Shown piece after piece: positions 63,046-64,000 of a DNA stretch of 64,000 nt; the first letter of the stretch is position 1, and every line of letters begins with the position of its first letter. The position numbers were made by a program, and so were the translations under genes. The notes below the pieces were generated by a model, which was not told the origin of the DNA, did no database searches, and worked only from the letters and a program-made list of their open reading frames with translations. This DNA is from Pseudomonas sp. LFM046 (GTDB lineage: Bacteria > Pseudomonadota > Gammaproteobacteria > Pseudomonadales > Pseudomonadaceae), in the NCBI RefSeq assembly GCF_000949385.2, contig NZ_JYKO02000001.1, positions 4,643,840 to 4,707,839 of the forward strand, given 5' to 3'.

Positions 63046-63774
63046 TTACTTGGCCTCCAGGGCAAGTTTCGCCAGCTGCGGGGCCGGCTGGTAGCCCGGA
63101 ATCATCTGGCCATTGCCCAGCACGATCGCCGGAGTGCCGTTAACGCCGATCAACTGGCCCAGTTCGAACTGCTTGGCCACCGGGTTATCACAGGTCGCCT
63201 GCGGCAGTTCCTGGCGGGACTTGGCCTTGTTCATGGCTGCCTGACGGTCCTTGCTGCACCAGACGCTGACCAGGCTGTTGTAACCGTGGCTACCAATGCC
63301 CTGGCGCGGGAAGGCGACGTAGCGCACTTCAATGCCGCGGCGGTTCAGCTCGGGCACTTCGCTGTGCAGCTTCTGGCAGTAACCGCAATCGGTGTCGGTG
63401 AAGACAGTGATATGGGCCTTGGCCGGCTCCTTGGGCGAGAACACCACCATGTCCTTCACGGGAATGGCGTTGATTTCCTTGGCGATGGAGCGGCTTTCAG
63501 CCTGCTCGGTGAGGTTCACCGGCTTGCCGTTCTGCACGTGATAGAGGTAGCCCTGCATCAGATACTGGCCGTCGGCGCTGGTGTAGAGCATACGGCCGCC
63601 CTTGAGCTGGACCTGGTAGACGCCGGTGATCGGGCTTTCACCGATGGACTCGACGGGCAGGCCGAGCTGCAGGGTGTCGAGGGTCTTGCGGATAGCCTGG
63701 TCCGGGTCGTCTGCGAAGCTGAGGGTGCTGGCGAGGCCGATGGCCAGGCCGGCGATAACACGGGTCGCGCGCAT
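63046..63774 (-). CDS. dsbC: Periplasmic thiol:disulfide isomerase DsbC
   Basis: 242 residues with a signal peptide (RVIAGLAIGLASTLSFA), an N-terminal dimerisation domain (about 22-80), and a thioredoxin-like domain with redox site C130-GY-C133. A second pair of Cys (near CSKDRQ and TCDNPV) matches the structural disulfide of DsbC. It repairs wrong disulfides in exported proteins. The open frame continues to 63942, but the signal-peptide start at 63774 is clear. Confidence 0.95.
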   Translation of the reverse strand: MRATRVIAGLAIGLASTLSFADDPDQAIRKTLDTLQLGLPVESIGESPITGVYQVQLKGGRMLYTSADGQYLMQGYLYHVQNGKPVNLTEQAESRSIAKEINAIPVKDMVVFSPKEPAKAHITVFTDTDCGYCQKLHSEVPELNRRGIEVRYVAFPRQGIGSHGYNSLVSVWCSKDRQAAMNKAKSRQELPQATCDNPVAKQFELGQLIGVNGTPAIVLGNGQMIPGYQPAPQLAKLALEAK

Positions 63775-63916
63775 GGGTACTCCTGTCGAGCGGCGGACGT
63801 ACGGGAAACCGTTCAAGCCTAACACAGAAGCCTGGGCCCGCAGACGCCGTGCGCCAGGCGGATTGTGTCGGTGGCTGAACGATTGCGAAGCGGGCCGCGA
63901 AGTGACCCGCTCCAGC

Positions 63917-64000
63917 TCAACCCCGGGGATGGTGGCGGGCATGGAGCTCCTGCAGACGGGCCCGGGCGATGTGGGTGTAGATCTGGGTGGTGGACAGGTC
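63917..64000 (-). CDS. xerD: Tyrosine recombinase XerD, C-terminal end (partial)
   Basis: Only the last 27 residues are in the window: DLSTTQIYTHIARARLQELH and a basic tail HARHHPRG. TTQIYTH contains the catalytic tyrosine of tyrosine recombinases, and the wording matches XerD, which resolves chromosome dimers at dif with XerC. xerD upstream of dsbC is the Pseudomonas and E. coli order. Confidence 0.85.
   Translation of the reverse strand, partial: DLSTTQIYTHIARARLQELHARHHPRG

Noticed and set aside
63914-64000. Right end considered intergenic
   Set aside because: Minus-strand translation gives the XerD C-terminus with the catalytic TTQIYTH motif.

Overview
The window is a GC-rich, densely packed stretch of a Pseudomonas chromosome. 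The evidence is a complete wspABCDEF-wspR surface-sensing operon, the run ppc - adk - tsaB - small ORF - DUF72 - rsmJ, the cadR/cadA pair, lysS-prfB next to wspR, and thrC-hom-dsbC-xerD. These are block orders I recall from the P. aeruginosa group. I see no phage, plasmid, insertion sequence, CRISPR, rRNA or tRNA gene. Nearly every base is coding, and the intergenic DNA is mostly hairpins, terminators and short dispersed palindromic repeats.

Layout. 1-4.5 kb: an RND efflux pump (transporter cut by the window edge, plus lipoprotein adaptor) divergent from a TetR regulator, with a palindrome between them. 4.6-11.8 kb: minus-strand housekeeping genes rsmJ, an ICL/PEP-mutase-like enzyme, DUF72, a small conserved ORF, tsaB, adk and ppc. 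12-15.1 kb: a small pilin-assembly-like gene, then divergent cadR and cadA with a MerR-type promoter. 15.2-19.7 kb: macrodomain protein, membrane protein plus lipoprotein hydrolase, QEGLA-motif protein plus lipoprotein, and a TetR regulator. 19.9-22.7 kb: lysS and prfB, the latter with its programmed +1 frameshift. 22.8-31.2 kb: the wsp operon, which makes c-di-GMP in response to surface contact. 31.6-36.1 kb: an MHS-family transporter with a periplasmic insertion, a GMC oxidoreductase and a divergent LysR regulator.

36.2-45.1 kb: a LysR gene, an aldehyde dehydrogenase, then ydcS-ydcT-ydcU-ydcV-patD, a polyamine-type ABC importer with gamma-aminobutyraldehyde dehydrogenase, and an exported NTF2-fold protein. 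Together these suggest uptake of an amine and oxidation of its aldehyde. 45.2-46.1 kb: a cysteine-synthase-like enzyme. 46.2-51.5 kb: a five-gene minus-strand unit, AI-2E family permease - outer membrane factor - HlyD adaptor - FUSC/DUF2955 protein - two-TM potassium channel, the least conventional grouping here. 51.6-58.6 kb: nucleoside/cytosine deaminase, SulP permease, VOC and YciI/DGPF proteins, recJ, yaeQ-family gene, membrane diguanylate cyclase. 58.8-64 kb: a CoA transferase, then thrC, hom, dsbC and the 3' end of xerD.

Two families of dispersed palindromes punctuate the gene ends. In at least two places the repeat edge itself supplies the TAG stop codon of the neighbouring gene.
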